From: Paraburkholderia agricolaris
GTDB lineage: Bacteria; Pseudomonadota; Gammaproteobacteria; Burkholderiales; Burkholderiaceae
NCBI RefSeq assembly: GCF_009455635.1
Contig: NZ_QPER01000001.1
Span: 3,658,001 to 3,722,000 of the forward strand
Length of the DNA stretch: 64,000 nucleotides
Direction: 5' to 3'
Shown: in pieces, positions 28,091 through 36,321 of the stretch
Numbering within the stretch: the stretch's first letter is position 1
Layout of the letters: the number at the start of each line of letters is the position of its first letter
Notes under the pieces: model-generated
Databases searched by the model: none
The model's input: only the letters and a program-made list of their open reading frames with translations
Told to the model about the DNA's origin: nothing
Program-made: the position numbers and the translations under genes

Positions 28091-29599
28091 TTACTTGTTG
28101 GTAGCCAACGCCCCTGCACTCTTCGAGCCGCCGAACAGCGCCGTCAGGTACTGGGAATTGTTGTTCATCGTCGCCATCAGCGTGTTGAGCGCGGTGAACT
28201 GATTCTGGTACTGCTTCGTCAATTGCGCGCTGTAGTTGGCGAGCGTGGTCTGCTGAGCCGTAATGCTCTTCAGATCGGCGTTCAACGCGGTGTTGCGCGT
28301 GTCGATAATGCCGCCCGTCTTCACGAAATCGGTAATGCTCTTGTTCAGCTTGACGCCGATGCCGTCAGTCGAGTTGAACAGCGTGGCAACCTGCGCCGGA
28401 TTGTTGGTCAGCGACGCAGTCAGCTTCTTGCTGTCGATCACCAACGTGCCGTCCGCCGGATCGCCCTTCAGCGAGATGCCAATCGCCCCCAGCGTCGCCA
28501 TTGAACCTTTCGGACCGACGCCGCTGCCGATAATCGACGCCAGCGAGTTCTTGATCGTCATCAGCGTCGAGTCGCCCAGCAGCGCGCCGCCCGTCTTCGA
28601 CGTCTTGTCGTACGAGGACAGCGAGTTGATCGTCGTGACAACCGTGTTGTAGAGATTGGCGAAGTTCGTGATGGCCGTATTCTGCGCGGCCGTATCCGTC
28701 GCAATCGTCAATGTCTGCGTGGTGCCGACCGAGGCGCTCGACAGATTCATCGTAACGCCCGCAATCGCCGTCGTGACTGCGTTCGTGGAACTGCTCGCCT
28801 CGATTCCGCCAACGGTGAAGAGCGCGTCCTGAGCGGCTTCGCTTTGCCGCCAGGCCCTGTTGGTATCCGACGACACGATCGTGGACCCCGCGCCATTCGC
28901 GCCGGGCGTCGAGCTTACGCCGAGGCTCGACAGTCCGTTGTCGTCCGCAACGCCGCTGGTAGACACGTTGATCGTGTTGGCCGCGCCGGTGGCAGTCGAG
29001 CGCAGCACCAGGTGGGCGCCGCCCGTGCCGGTCACGATCGTGGCCGTGACGCCGGGATTGTTGCTCGCCTTGTTGATCGCGTTGGCAATGCCGCTCAGCG
29101 TGTTGTTGCTGCTGTCGATCGTGACATCCATCGACTTGCCGCCGACCTGAAGCGTCAGCTTGCCGGTGCCCAGCTTGGCGGTGGCGTCGAACGCCGCCGA
29201 CGACAGGTTCTGCGACGCGGCGATCTGCTTGACCTCGATCGTGTAGCTGCCGGCCACTGCGCCGGCGCCGGCCACCGGGTCCAGGCCCTTGCCGCTCGCG
29301 GTGGCGCCAAAGGTCGACAGGGTGGTGCCGTCCGAGAGATTCTTGATGGCGGCCTGCAAGGCGGTCAGCGCCGAACTCAGCGCGCCGAAGGCGGACAGGG
29401 TCGTGCTATCGCTCGTCTGTTTGGCCTTGAGCGCCGCCGTCTGGCCGGCCGTCTTTGCATTCACGAGGGCCGACACCAGCGACGCCACGTCCATCGTCGA
29501 ATTGCCGGTGGAACCGCTGATAATCGATTGCGCCGCTTGCTGCACCAGATTCTGCGCGTTAGCAGTCGCGCTATTCACAGACGTAGTGATCGTTGACAT
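28091..29599 (-). CDS. fliD: Flagellar hook-associated protein 2 (filament cap FliD)
   Basis: FliD forms the cap at the tip of the growing flagellum under which flagellin folds. The 502-residue protein shows an N-terminal hook-associated domain (about residues 35-130; MDVASLVSALVNAKTAGQTAALKAK), a variable Ala/Thr/Ser-rich middle and the C-terminal domain (about 260-490; DGTLVIDSKKLTASLTNNPAQV, then a coiled coil ending LTKQYQNQFTALNTLMATMNNN). No Cys, as usual for exported flagellar proteins. It lies downstream of fliC on the same strand with its own upstream region, which carries an element shared with the hook-like gene. Confidence 0.95.
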   Translation of the reverse strand: MSTITTSVNSATANAQNLVQQAAQSIISGSTGNSTMDVASLVSALVNAKTAGQTAALKAKQTSDSTTLSAFGALSSALTALQAAIKNLSDGTTLSTFGATASGKGLDPVAGAGAVAGSYTIEVKQIAASQNLSSAAFDATAKLGTGKLTLQVGGKSMDVTIDSSNNTLSGIANAINKASNNPGVTATIVTGTGGAHLVLRSTATGAANTINVSTSGVADDNGLSSLGVSSTPGANGAGSTIVSSDTNRAWRQSEAAQDALFTVGGIEASSSTNAVTTAIAGVTMNLSSASVGTTQTLTIATDTAAQNTAITNFANLYNTVVTTINSLSSYDKTSKTGGALLGDSTLMTIKNSLASIIGSGVGPKGSMATLGAIGISLKGDPADGTLVIDSKKLTASLTNNPAQVATLFNSTDGIGVKLNKSITDFVKTGGIIDTRNTALNADLKSITAQQTTLANYSAQLTKQYQNQFTALNTLMATMNNNSQYLTALFGGSKSAGALATNK

Positions 29600-29704
29600 G
29601 CAAAGGCTCCGTGCGTCGAATTATTCGTTGTTTATTGCGTGACGCCCCGGTGGTCAGGCTTATTACGGCAGCAAACCGGCTACGTCGTGGTCACATCGGT
29701 TTTA

Positions 29705-29749
29705 TTACAATTTTTTCAAATGTTACACTATCTTTCTTGAAAGTTTGTG
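29705..29749 (-). promoter_or_regulatory. Conserved upstream element of fliD (copy 1)
   Basis: This 45-bp stretch, 106-150 bp ahead of fliD, matches the stretch ahead of the flgE-like gene at about 38 of 45 positions with one single-base gap. On the minus strand it contains a TTTCAAGAAA inverted repeat and GTAACATTTGAAA. It is probably a binding site or promoter for early/middle flagellar genes, possibly FlhDC-dependent; the factor is not identified. Confidence 0.65.
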
Positions 29750-29880
29750 ACGTTTTTCCACAAACGATCCGGTTTCAAGACGGGACCCACACCCGAAGTC
29801 GTGGCTCACCCGGTTGGACACTTGAAACCCGGCGAAACGCCGCACTTGCGCGCGACGCATCGCCGTTACTGCGTCAGCTC

Positions 29881-31032
29881 TTACTGCAGGAGCTTCAGAA
29901 CTTGCTGCGGGTTCGAGTTAGCTTGCGCCAACACCGAGATACCAGCTTGTTGCAGCACTTGCGCCTTGCTCAGGTTCGCCGTTTCTTGCGCGAAGTTGGC
30001 GTCCGTGATTTGCGATTGTGCCGACGACAGGTCGGTCGATTCAGCTTGCTGCGACGTAGCGATTGCCGTGAAGCGGTTTTGTGCGGCACCCAGCGACGCT
30101 TGCAGGTTATTGACCGTCTGCAGTGCGTTGTCGATGGAGACCATTGCTTCGTTCGCGCCGGTAACGGTGCTGATGTTCAGGTTCGAAACGGTCGGCGGCG
30201 CATTGATTGCGTTGATCTGCGCAATTGCTGCCGTTGCGGCATTGCCTGCCGTGGTGCCCATCGACGTTGCGAGCGTCGAGCTGAGCGTCAGGTTGGTGAT
30301 CGCCGTGCCCGAACCCGTGGTTGCACCCGAGCTGAAGATTGCGCCGACCGCGGTTGCCGACAGGGCCTGGTTGTTCTGATCCGTGAACGTGAAGCCACCG
30401 TTGCCGTCCGACAGCACGTTGACCGACGTGATTGCCGGATTGGCCGCCGACGTGTACGCGCCGGCTGCGTCCGTCGTAACAGCCACCGTGCCGACCGTTT
30501 GACCCTTTTGCACCAGGCCGCCACCGATCTTCGCTGCCGACATCGACTGGGTCAGGTTCAGGCTGATGGTCTGGCCAACGTTCGCGCCGACCTGGAACGT
30601 CACGTTACCTGCCGAGCCGTCCAGAATGTTCGTGCCGTTGTACGTCGTTTGCGACGCGATACGGTTCACTTCCGAGATCTGTGCCGAAACTTCCTTCTGC
30701 AACGCGGCCTGGTCGTTCGGCGACAGCGTGCCGGTCGAGGCTTGCACTGCCAGCTGGCGGATACGTTGCAGGCTGGAGGTCAGCGACGACAGAGCGCTCG
30801 ATGCGGTTTGAATCATCGACACGCCGTCGTTTGCATTCGACACGCCCTGGTTCAGGCCGTTGATCTGCGTTTGCATACGCGTCGAGATCGCCAGCCCCGC
30901 TGCGTCGTCGGCCGCACTGTTGATGCGCTTACCCGATGACAAACGGGTAATGGCTTGCGAAAGTGCGCTTTGCGAGCCATTGAGGTTTTGCTGTGCAACT
31001 AGCGAGTTAATGTTGCTATTGATTCCGAGCAT
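29881..31032 (-). CDS. fliC: Flagellin
   Basis: This is the filament subunit, exported unfolded through the flagellar channel. The 383-residue protein has the conserved D0/D1 termini: MLGINSNINSLVAQQNLN, then LSQAITRLSSGKRINSAADD and ANDGVSMIQTASSALSSL at the N-terminus, and ITDANFAQETANLSKAQVLQ with ISVLAQANSNPQQVLKLLQ at the C-terminus. The central, surface-exposed part (about residues 170-290) is Ala/Thr/Gly-rich and short. Transcription should be sigma-28 dependent, since a good promoter lies about 80-110 bp upstream. The C-terminal Gln is a common ending for Burkholderia flagellins. Confidence 0.97.
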   Translation of the reverse strand: MLGINSNINSLVAQQNLNGSQSALSQAITRLSSGKRINSAADDAAGLAISTRMQTQINGLNQGVSNANDGVSMIQTASSALSSLTSSLQRIRQLAVQASTGTLSPNDQAALQKEVSAQISEVNRIASQTTYNGTNILDGSAGNVTFQVGANVGQTISLNLTQSMSAAKIGGGLVQKGQTVGTVAVTTDAAGAYTSAANPAITSVNVLSDGNGGFTFTDQNNQALSATAVGAIFSSGATTGSGTAITNLTLSSTLATSMGTTAGNAATAAIAQINAINAPPTVSNLNISTVTGANEAMVSIDNALQTVNNLQASLGAAQNRFTAIATSQQAESTDLSSAQSQITDANFAQETANLSKAQVLQQAGISVLAQANSNPQQVLKLLQ

Positions 31033-31114
31033 GGAAGACCTCTCAAATAAACTTTGGATTTATTACCGACATCGGCAGCGACGAAAGCACTCGTTGATGT
31101 TCACCGCAACAGAA

Positions 31115-31141
31115 ATGACGGCCTGGATAAAAGAAACTTGA
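31115..31141 (-). promoter_or_regulatory. Sigma-28 (FliA) promoter of fliC
   Basis: Read on the minus strand, TCAAGTTT, exactly 11 bases, then GCCGTCAT match the FliA consensus (TAAAGTTT-N11-GCCGATAA) closely. It lies about 85 bp ahead of the fliC start codon, leaving a leader of roughly 70 nt. Confidence 0.85.
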
Positions 31142-31170
31142 GAGGTTTACCGAGTTTCAGCCCTAATGAA

Positions 31171-31237
31171 TTTTGTCGAGTTTTGTCGAATTCCCATTCA
31201 GCTAATTTTGTGATCCTAACTAAACAGGACGACAAAA
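31171..31237. repeat. TTTTGTCGA direct repeats upstream of the fliC promoter
   Basis: TTTTGTCGA occurs at 31171-31179 and 31181-31189, with a period of 10 bp (one helical turn), and an inverted TTTTGTCG copy is at 31230-31237. Placement just upstream of the sigma-28 promoter suggests a regulator site. Confidence 0.5.
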
Positions 31238-31354
31238 TAGAAACGAGCAATCGTGCTCGGCTTTGCGAGCCGACGCCGCGGCTCACGAACGCAATACGGA
31301 GCATTTTCGTGGCCAACAGGGGCGGTCACGAAGAAAATCTGCCGATAATAAATA

Positions 31355-31393
31355 CCCAGGAACGTCGCGCGAATATCGCTCCACGTTCCTGGG
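31355..31393 (-). terminator. Terminator of the flgE-like gene
   Basis: A perfect 11-bp stem (CCCAGGAACGT / ACGTTCCTGGG) lies 28 bp past the stop codon and is followed on the minus strand by the T-rich TATTTATTAT. Confidence 0.75.
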
Positions 31394-31420
31394 CTTTCTT
31401 TATGCCGGCGTCACGATGGC

Positions 31421-32926
31421 TTAAAGATTCATCAACGTCTGGTCGACCGTTTTTTGCGTCTTGATAGTTTGCGCATTCGCCTGATAGTTGCGTTGCGCGG
31501 TAATCATTTTCACCAGTTCGCTTGTCAGATCGACGTTCGAATTTTCAAGCGCGCCACCTTGCAGCACACCGTGATTAGTCGAACCCGGTCCGGATATCTG
31601 CGCGCCGCCCGATTGCGAGGTCTGCTGAAATTCGTTATTGCCGAGGTTCACGAGACCATTCTGGTTCGCAAAGTTGGCGAGCACGATCTGGCCGAGCGCC
31701 GCGGTTTGCTGGTTCGAGTAGTTGCCGGTCAAGGTGCCGTCGGCGCCGATCGTGAAGCTCGTCAGCGTGCCGGCCGCGTAGCCGTCGGGCTGCAGCGAGC
31801 TCACACCGTTCTTGCCGCCGTACTGCGTCGTACCCGCAATGTTCAGCGTCAGGTTCTGCGGCGTCGACGAACCGTCGGTGGTCGGAACGCTGAAATTAAA
31901 CGCGAACGGTGTAGTAGTGGCGACGCCGTTCTTGTCCGTCGTCCCGAGCAGCGTGCCCGACGAGTTGAAGTTCGCGTGGCCGACCAGCGTCGCGGTGCCG
32001 GTCGAGGTGCCCGCGTACACGTTCCACGTGCCGGCCGAGGTCTTGGCGAAGTACATGTTGACCACCTGCGAGCCGCCGAGCGAGTCGTAGACGGTCGTGC
32101 TGGTCGAGTAGTTGTACGTTGTCGAAGTGTTCTGATTGAACGCGACCGGCGTCGGCGCGATCGTGTAGCTATCGTTGACCGCCGGCGTACCGTTGAACGT
32201 AATGGTCTGGCCGCTGCCGAGCGGAATCGCCGTACCGGAAGTGTATGTGCCGGTGGTCGACGTGCCGAGCGTGTTGTCGGTCACCGTGTAGGCAGTCGCG
32301 CTTGTGAACTTAACCGTGTAGTTGTCGTTGTTCGTGCCCGAAGCGGGGTGCGTAATGGTCGCGACGGGCGTGGTCAGCGTGCCGGTATTGGCGCCGGCTG
32401 TCACGGTCGGCGTACCGAGCATCAGCTTGTCCTGCGCGTTCAGGTTCAAACCGGCAACAATCCTGGTAGTGGCCTGCGGCGCGATGTTGGCGGTCGGCAC
32501 GCTCAGCGGCACGGTTTGCGCCGTGTTGATGACGCCCCCGGCACCCGCCGCGTACCCCATCAGTTTCAGGCCTTGCGCATTGGTGATAAAGCCGTTCTTG
32601 TCGAGCTGGAAGACGCCGTTGCGCGAATACACCAGCGAGCCATCGTGCGACATCTGGAAGAAACCGTTGCCGTTGATCGCGACGTTGAGCGCCTGGTTGG
32701 TGCCGCTGATCGTGCCTTGCGAGAACTGTTGCTGCACTTCGGAGAGCCGGGTGCCGATGCCCACCTGGTTGCTCACCGCTGTCGCCACCGAATTGGCGTA
32801 CATGTCGGCGAATTGCGCGGAACCGCTCTTGAAGCCAACCGTATGAGAGTTGGCGATATTGTTGCCGATCACGTCAAGATTCTGCGACGCTGCCGACACC
32901 CCACTCAAACCTTGCTGGTACCCCAT
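31421..32926 (-). CDS. flgE: Flagellar hook protein (FlgE-like), isolated gene
   Basis: This 501-residue protein has the rod/hook family ends: MGYQQGLSGVSAASQNLDVIGNNIANSHTVGFKS at the N-terminus and LENSNVDLTSELVKMITAQRNYQANAQTIKTQ with DQTLMNL at the C-terminus. The middle is Thr/Gly/Asn-rich with the FlgE blocks ALNVAINGNGFF and YDSLGGSQVVNMYFAK. FlgE builds the flexible hook. Genes for FlgE normally sit in the flg cluster; here it stands beside fliC with no other flg gene, so it may be a paralogue or a relocated gene. It has its own promoter region and terminator. Confidence 0.9.
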   Translation of the reverse strand: MGYQQGLSGVSAASQNLDVIGNNIANSHTVGFKSGSAQFADMYANSVATAVSNQVGIGTRLSEVQQQFSQGTISGTNQALNVAINGNGFFQMSHDGSLVYSRNGVFQLDKNGFITNAQGLKLMGYAAGAGGVINTAQTVPLSVPTANIAPQATTRIVAGLNLNAQDKLMLGTPTVTAGANTGTLTTPVATITHPASGTNNDNYTVKFTSATAYTVTDNTLGTSTTGTYTSGTAIPLGSGQTITFNGTPAVNDSYTIAPTPVAFNQNTSTTYNYSTSTTVYDSLGGSQVVNMYFAKTSAGTWNVYAGTSTGTATLVGHANFNSSGTLLGTTDKNGVATTTPFAFNFSVPTTDGSSTPQNLTLNIAGTTQYGGKNGVSSLQPDGYAAGTLTSFTIGADGTLTGNYSNQQTAALGQIVLANFANQNGLVNLGNNEFQQTSQSGGAQISGPGSTNHGVLQGGALENSNVDLTSELVKMITAQRNYQANAQTIKTQKTVDQTLMNL

Positions 32927-33280
32927 CGTGGTCTCCGCTCCAGAAAATCGTACTCGGTGGCTTAACGGTTATTCGCTATTCTTCGATGTGGCGCCCAGGA
33001 CAGTTGAACCAGGTCGCTTGGCCGCCACACCTGCATTCTTACAATTGTTTCAAATGTTACGTCATATTTCATGAAAGTATTGTGGATATTTGTCATAGGA
33101 ATGCGGCGACCCGAGCCTGTGCCCAATTTTTATGCGGATCCGCCTGATTGGTGCGTGCCGCAGTGGCAGATTGGTGCCGGCGATTGTCGATTTCCGGCGC
33201 TACCGTTCGTCGTGCTGTAAACGGCCACCCCGGCCGTCACCGCGCTACTGCGCACCTCGCAACCGTCACAGGTGACCACG
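32927..33280. other. Divergent region flgE-like / GST
   Basis: This 354-bp region contains the conserved flagellar upstream element (33039-33084). Nothing else is recognisable, and reading frames here show no domain. Confidence 0.45.
33039..33084 (-). promoter_or_regulatory. Conserved upstream element of the flgE-like gene (copy 2)
   Basis: This is the second copy of the element at 29705-29749, here 113-158 bp ahead of its gene. It holds a fully palindromic TTTCATGAAA, and 21 of its first 22 plus-strand bases are the same as in copy 1. Confidence 0.65.
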
Positions 33281-33940
33281 ATGACCCTGAAGCTCTACGC
33301 CCACCCTTTCTCCTCGTACTGTCAGAAGGCGCTGACCGCGCTTTACGAAAACGGCACGCCGTTCGAACTACGCCTCCTTGCGCACGACGACCCGCAGGTC
33401 ATGGCGGAATTCGCCGCGCTCTGGCCGATCAAGCGCTTTCCCGTGCTGGTCGACCGCGACCGGGCCGTGATGGAGGCGAGCATCATCATCGAGTATCTCG
33501 GCCTGTATCACCCCGGACCGGTGCCGCTCCTGCCGGCTGACGCCCGCGCCGCGCTGGAAGTGCGCAGCATGGATCGCTTCTTCGACAATTACATCTCCAC
33601 GCCGCAGCAAAAGATCGTCTACGACAGCCTGCGCGCCGAAGCGGAGCGTGACCCGCGCGCCGTGGCCGATGCGCGCGACATGCTCGACACCGCCTACGGC
33701 TGGCTCGACAAGGTGATGGCCGGGCGCGAATGGGCAGCGGGCGATACGTTCAGCCTCGCCGACTGCGGCGCGGGGCCGTTTCTGTTCTATGCCGACTGGA
33801 CGCATCGCATCAGCCCGGATTTTGAGCACGTGCTCGCCTACCGTAAGCGGCTACTGGCCCGGCCATCGTTCGCCCGCGCGGTCGACGAGGCACGCCCGTA
33901 CCGCCCGCTATTCCCGCTCGGCGCGCCCGACCGGGACTGA
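33281..33940 (+). CDS. Glutathione S-transferase family protein
   Basis: This 219-residue cytosolic protein has the N-terminal thioredoxin-like domain (about residues 1-78; KLYAHPFSSYCQKALTALYE, then FPVLVDRDRAVMEASIIIEYL with the glutathione-binding E-S/A-S-I-I motif) and an all-helical C-terminal domain (about 90-205) with the FSLADCGAGPFLFYADW block. The catalytic position is Ser or Cys in SSYCQK. Substrate unknown. The ATG at 33281, with AGGTG upstream, is preferred to a GTG three codons earlier. The LysR gene downstream on the same strand may or may not be linked. Confidence 0.88.
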   Translation: MTLKLYAHPFSSYCQKALTALYENGTPFELRLLAHDDPQVMAEFAALWPIKRFPVLVDRDRAVMEASIIIEYLGLYHPGPVPLLPADARAALEVRSMDRFFDNYISTPQQKIVYDSLRAEAERDPRAVADARDMLDTAYGWLDKVMAGREWAAGDTFSLADCGAGPFLFYADWTHRISPDFEHVLAYRKRLLARPSFARAVDEARPYRPLFPLGAPDRD

Positions 33941-34052
33941 ACGCAAGCACCCGCCGCGGAGCCGGCATAGCCGCACGAACGAGCCAAGCCTATTTCCAGG
34001 CGATACACTTCACTTCGAAACCCACTTCAGCCCATTACTCATAAGGCAACAC

Positions 34053-34970
34053 ATGGACCGTTTCGAAGCGATGGAGATATTTACGCGGGTGGTCGAAGCG
34101 AACAGCTTCACCAAAGTATCCGAGTCGCTCGACCTACCCCGCGCCAAAGTCAGCCGCACCATTCAGGCGCTGGAAGAGCACGTCGGCGTGCGGCTTCTGA
34201 ACCGTTCGACGCGGCAGGTCAGCGTCACCGAAGACGGCGCGCTGTTCTACGAGCGCTGCGTGCGCATACTCGCGGAAGTCACCGACGCCGAATCGTCGCT
34301 GTCGAACAAGCGCGAGAATCCGAGCGGCACGATTCGCGTGGATACCTCCGGCACGCTCGCCCGTGCGCTGCTGCTGCCCGCGCTTGACGATTTCTACCGG
34401 CAATACCCCGAGATCGACGTACGGCTCGGACTGGCGGATCGCAATATCGATCTGATTCAGGACGGGGTGGATTGCGTGATCCGCATGGGCACGCCGGAAG
34501 AGTCGAGTCTCGTGGCGCGGCACATCGGTCAGGCGCGGATCGTGACCTGCGCGTCGCCCGCCTATCTGGAGAAATTCGGCACGCCCGCCACGCTCGACGA
34601 GCTCAGCGAACATCGCGCGGTCAACTACATTTCCGCGCGCAGCGGCAAGACCTTTCCGTTCGAATACGAGGTGGACGGCGAGATCGTCAAGGTCACGCTG
34701 AAGAGCGTGCTCGCGGTCAACGACGGCAGCGTCTACATCGGCGCGGCTGCGCTCGGTCACGGCATCATCCAGCCGTCACGCTTCATGGTCGCCGATCTGA
34801 TCGCGCAAGGCGCGCTCAGGGAAATTCTCACGGACTATACGAGCCCCAGCACGCCGCTGTCGATTTTGTACGCACATCGCCGTAATCTGAGTTCGCGGCT
34901 TCGCGCCTTCACCGAGTGGGTCACCGAGCTGGCGCACAACAATCCGGATCTGCGCATCAAGGACGTTTGA
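34053..34970 (+). CDS. LysR-family transcriptional regulator
   Basis: This 305-residue regulator begins MDRFEAMEIFTRVVEANSFTKVSESLDLPRAKVSRTIQALE; residues 1-60 are the winged HTH. A type 2 periplasmic-binding-like effector domain fills about 92-295. The N-terminal form is that of the large CrgA/DsdC-like group common in Burkholderia. Its target cannot be told; the GST gene 112 bp upstream is on the same strand rather than divergent. A terminator shared with the ABC transporter operon follows. Confidence 0.88.
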   Translation: MDRFEAMEIFTRVVEANSFTKVSESLDLPRAKVSRTIQALEEHVGVRLLNRSTRQVSVTEDGALFYERCVRILAEVTDAESSLSNKRENPSGTIRVDTSGTLARALLLPALDDFYRQYPEIDVRLGLADRNIDLIQDGVDCVIRMGTPEESSLVARHIGQARIVTCASPAYLEKFGTPATLDELSEHRAVNYISARSGKTFPFEYEVDGEIVKVTLKSVLAVNDGSVYIGAAALGHGIIQPSRFMVADLIAQGALREILTDYTSPSTPLSILYAHRRNLSSRLRAFTEWVTELAHNNPDLRIKDV

Positions 34971-35034
34971 CATCATGATGCGAGGGCTCCGCGTTCATCT
35001 TGCGGCGCCGATGCCAAGCTCGCCTGGAAAAAAG

Positions 35035-35071
35035 AAAACCCCGAGCGTCTCACAACGCACGGGGCTTTCTT
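35035..35071. terminator. Bidirectional terminator
   Basis: CCCCGAGCG and CGCACGGGG form a stem with A-rich and T-rich flanks between the convergent LysR and ABC ATPase genes. Confidence 0.8.
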
Positions 35072-35101
35072 CAACTCGAATCGTCCGCCTGACAACCCGC
35101 T

Positions 35102-36217
35102 TCAGGCAATCCGTTCTTCATTGGTCGGATCGAACAGCACGGCCTTCGAAGCATCGAACAGCAATGTCGTAGTCGACAAGGGCTGCGGATTCGAAGCCGG
35201 GTGCACGCGGCTCACAATGCGCTTGCCGTTCACCTGCGCGAACACCAGCGTATCCGGACCGGTCGGCTCGATCACGTCGACCTTCACGTCGATCGGCTGC
35301 AGGTTCGCGTGGTCACCATGCGCACCGCGTGCGTCGGTGATCCGCTCCGGGCGCAGGCCGAGAATCACTTCGCGCCCAACGTGCGACTTCACCTTCGCTG
35401 AATCGAACGGCAGATTCAGCACATTGCGCGCCGTGCCTGTATCCAGCTCGATGCCCACGCCCGAACCCTGCTCCACGAGCTTGCCCTGGATGAAGTTCAT
35501 CGGCGGCGCGCCGATAAAGCCGGCCACGAACAGATTGGCCGGCGAGTCGTAGATATCCTGCGGCGCGCCGAACTGCTGGACGATGCCGTCTTTCATCACC
35601 GCGATGCGGTCGCCGAGCGTCATTGCTTCGATCTGATCGTGCGTCACGTAGACGATCGTCGTGCCGAGACGCTGATGCAGCAGCTTGATTTCCGAACGCA
35701 TCTCGATACGCAGTTTCGCGTCGAGGTTCGACAGCGGTTCGTCGAACAGGAACATCACCGGATCGCGCGCGAGCGCCCGGCCCATCGCCACACGCTGACG
35801 CTGGCCACCGGACAGTTGACCCGGCTTGCGGTCCAGCAGGTGCGTGATCTGCAGTGTGTTCGACACACGGTCGACGATCTGCGCCTGCTCCTGCTTCGGC
35901 ACCTTGCGGATACCCAGGCCGAACGAGATGTTCTCGCGCACCGTCATCGACGGATAGAGCGCGTACGACTGGAACACCATCGCGATGTCGCGATCTTTCG
36001 GCGAGAGGTTGTTCACCGTCTTGCCGTCGATCTGGATCTCGCCCTTGGTGACGGTTTCGAGGCCGGCGATCATGTTGAGCAGCGTCGATTTCCCGCAGCC
36101 CGAGCCGCCGACGAGAATCAGGAACTGGCCGTCTTCGATGTCGATATTGACACCCTTCAGAACCGGCACCCCGTTCGGGTAAGTCTTGTACACGTCACGG
36201 ATGGAAAGGCTTGCCAT
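35102..36217 (-). CDS. Sugar ABC transporter ATPase (MalK/UgpC/GtsD type)
   Basis: This 371-residue subunit powers the importer encoded upstream. It has Walker A GGSGCGKST at residues 37-45, the signature LSGGQRQRVAMGRALARDP, Walker B FLFDEPLSNLDAKLR and the H-loop VTHDQ. The extra C-terminal OB-fold regulatory domain of the MalK class (about residues 240-371) ends in ASKAVLFDPTNEERIA. It is the last gene of the operon. The divergent zwf-pgl-glk genes point to glucose or a related sugar as substrate, as in the Pseudomonas gts system. Confidence 0.93.
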   Translation of the reverse strand: MASLSIRDVYKTYPNGVPVLKGVNIDIEDGQFLILVGGSGCGKSTLLNMIAGLETVTKGEIQIDGKTVNNLSPKDRDIAMVFQSYALYPSMTVRENISFGLGIRKVPKQEQAQIVDRVSNTLQITHLLDRKPGQLSGGQRQRVAMGRALARDPVMFLFDEPLSNLDAKLRIEMRSEIKLLHQRLGTTIVYVTHDQIEAMTLGDRIAVMKDGIVQQFGAPQDIYDSPANLFVAGFIGAPPMNFIQGKLVEQGSGVGIELDTGTARNVLNLPFDSAKVKSHVGREVILGLRPERITDARGAHGDHANLQPIDVKVDVIEPTGPDTLVFAQVNGKRIVSRVHPASNPQPLSTTTLLFDASKAVLFDPTNEERIA

Positions 36218-36321
36218 GCTGTGAATCCTCTTGTCTCTGGTACAGCTTGAAAACTCTGGTCGGATGACGACGGCGCACTATCAACGAAGCGCCGCCGCGA
36301 TGCGTATGGTTTGGCCTCGGG

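Noticed and set aside
31341..31348. Plus-strand GCCGATAA resembling a sigma-28 -10 box
   Set aside because: There is no matching -35 at the right distance, and it points into the 3' end of the hook gene.
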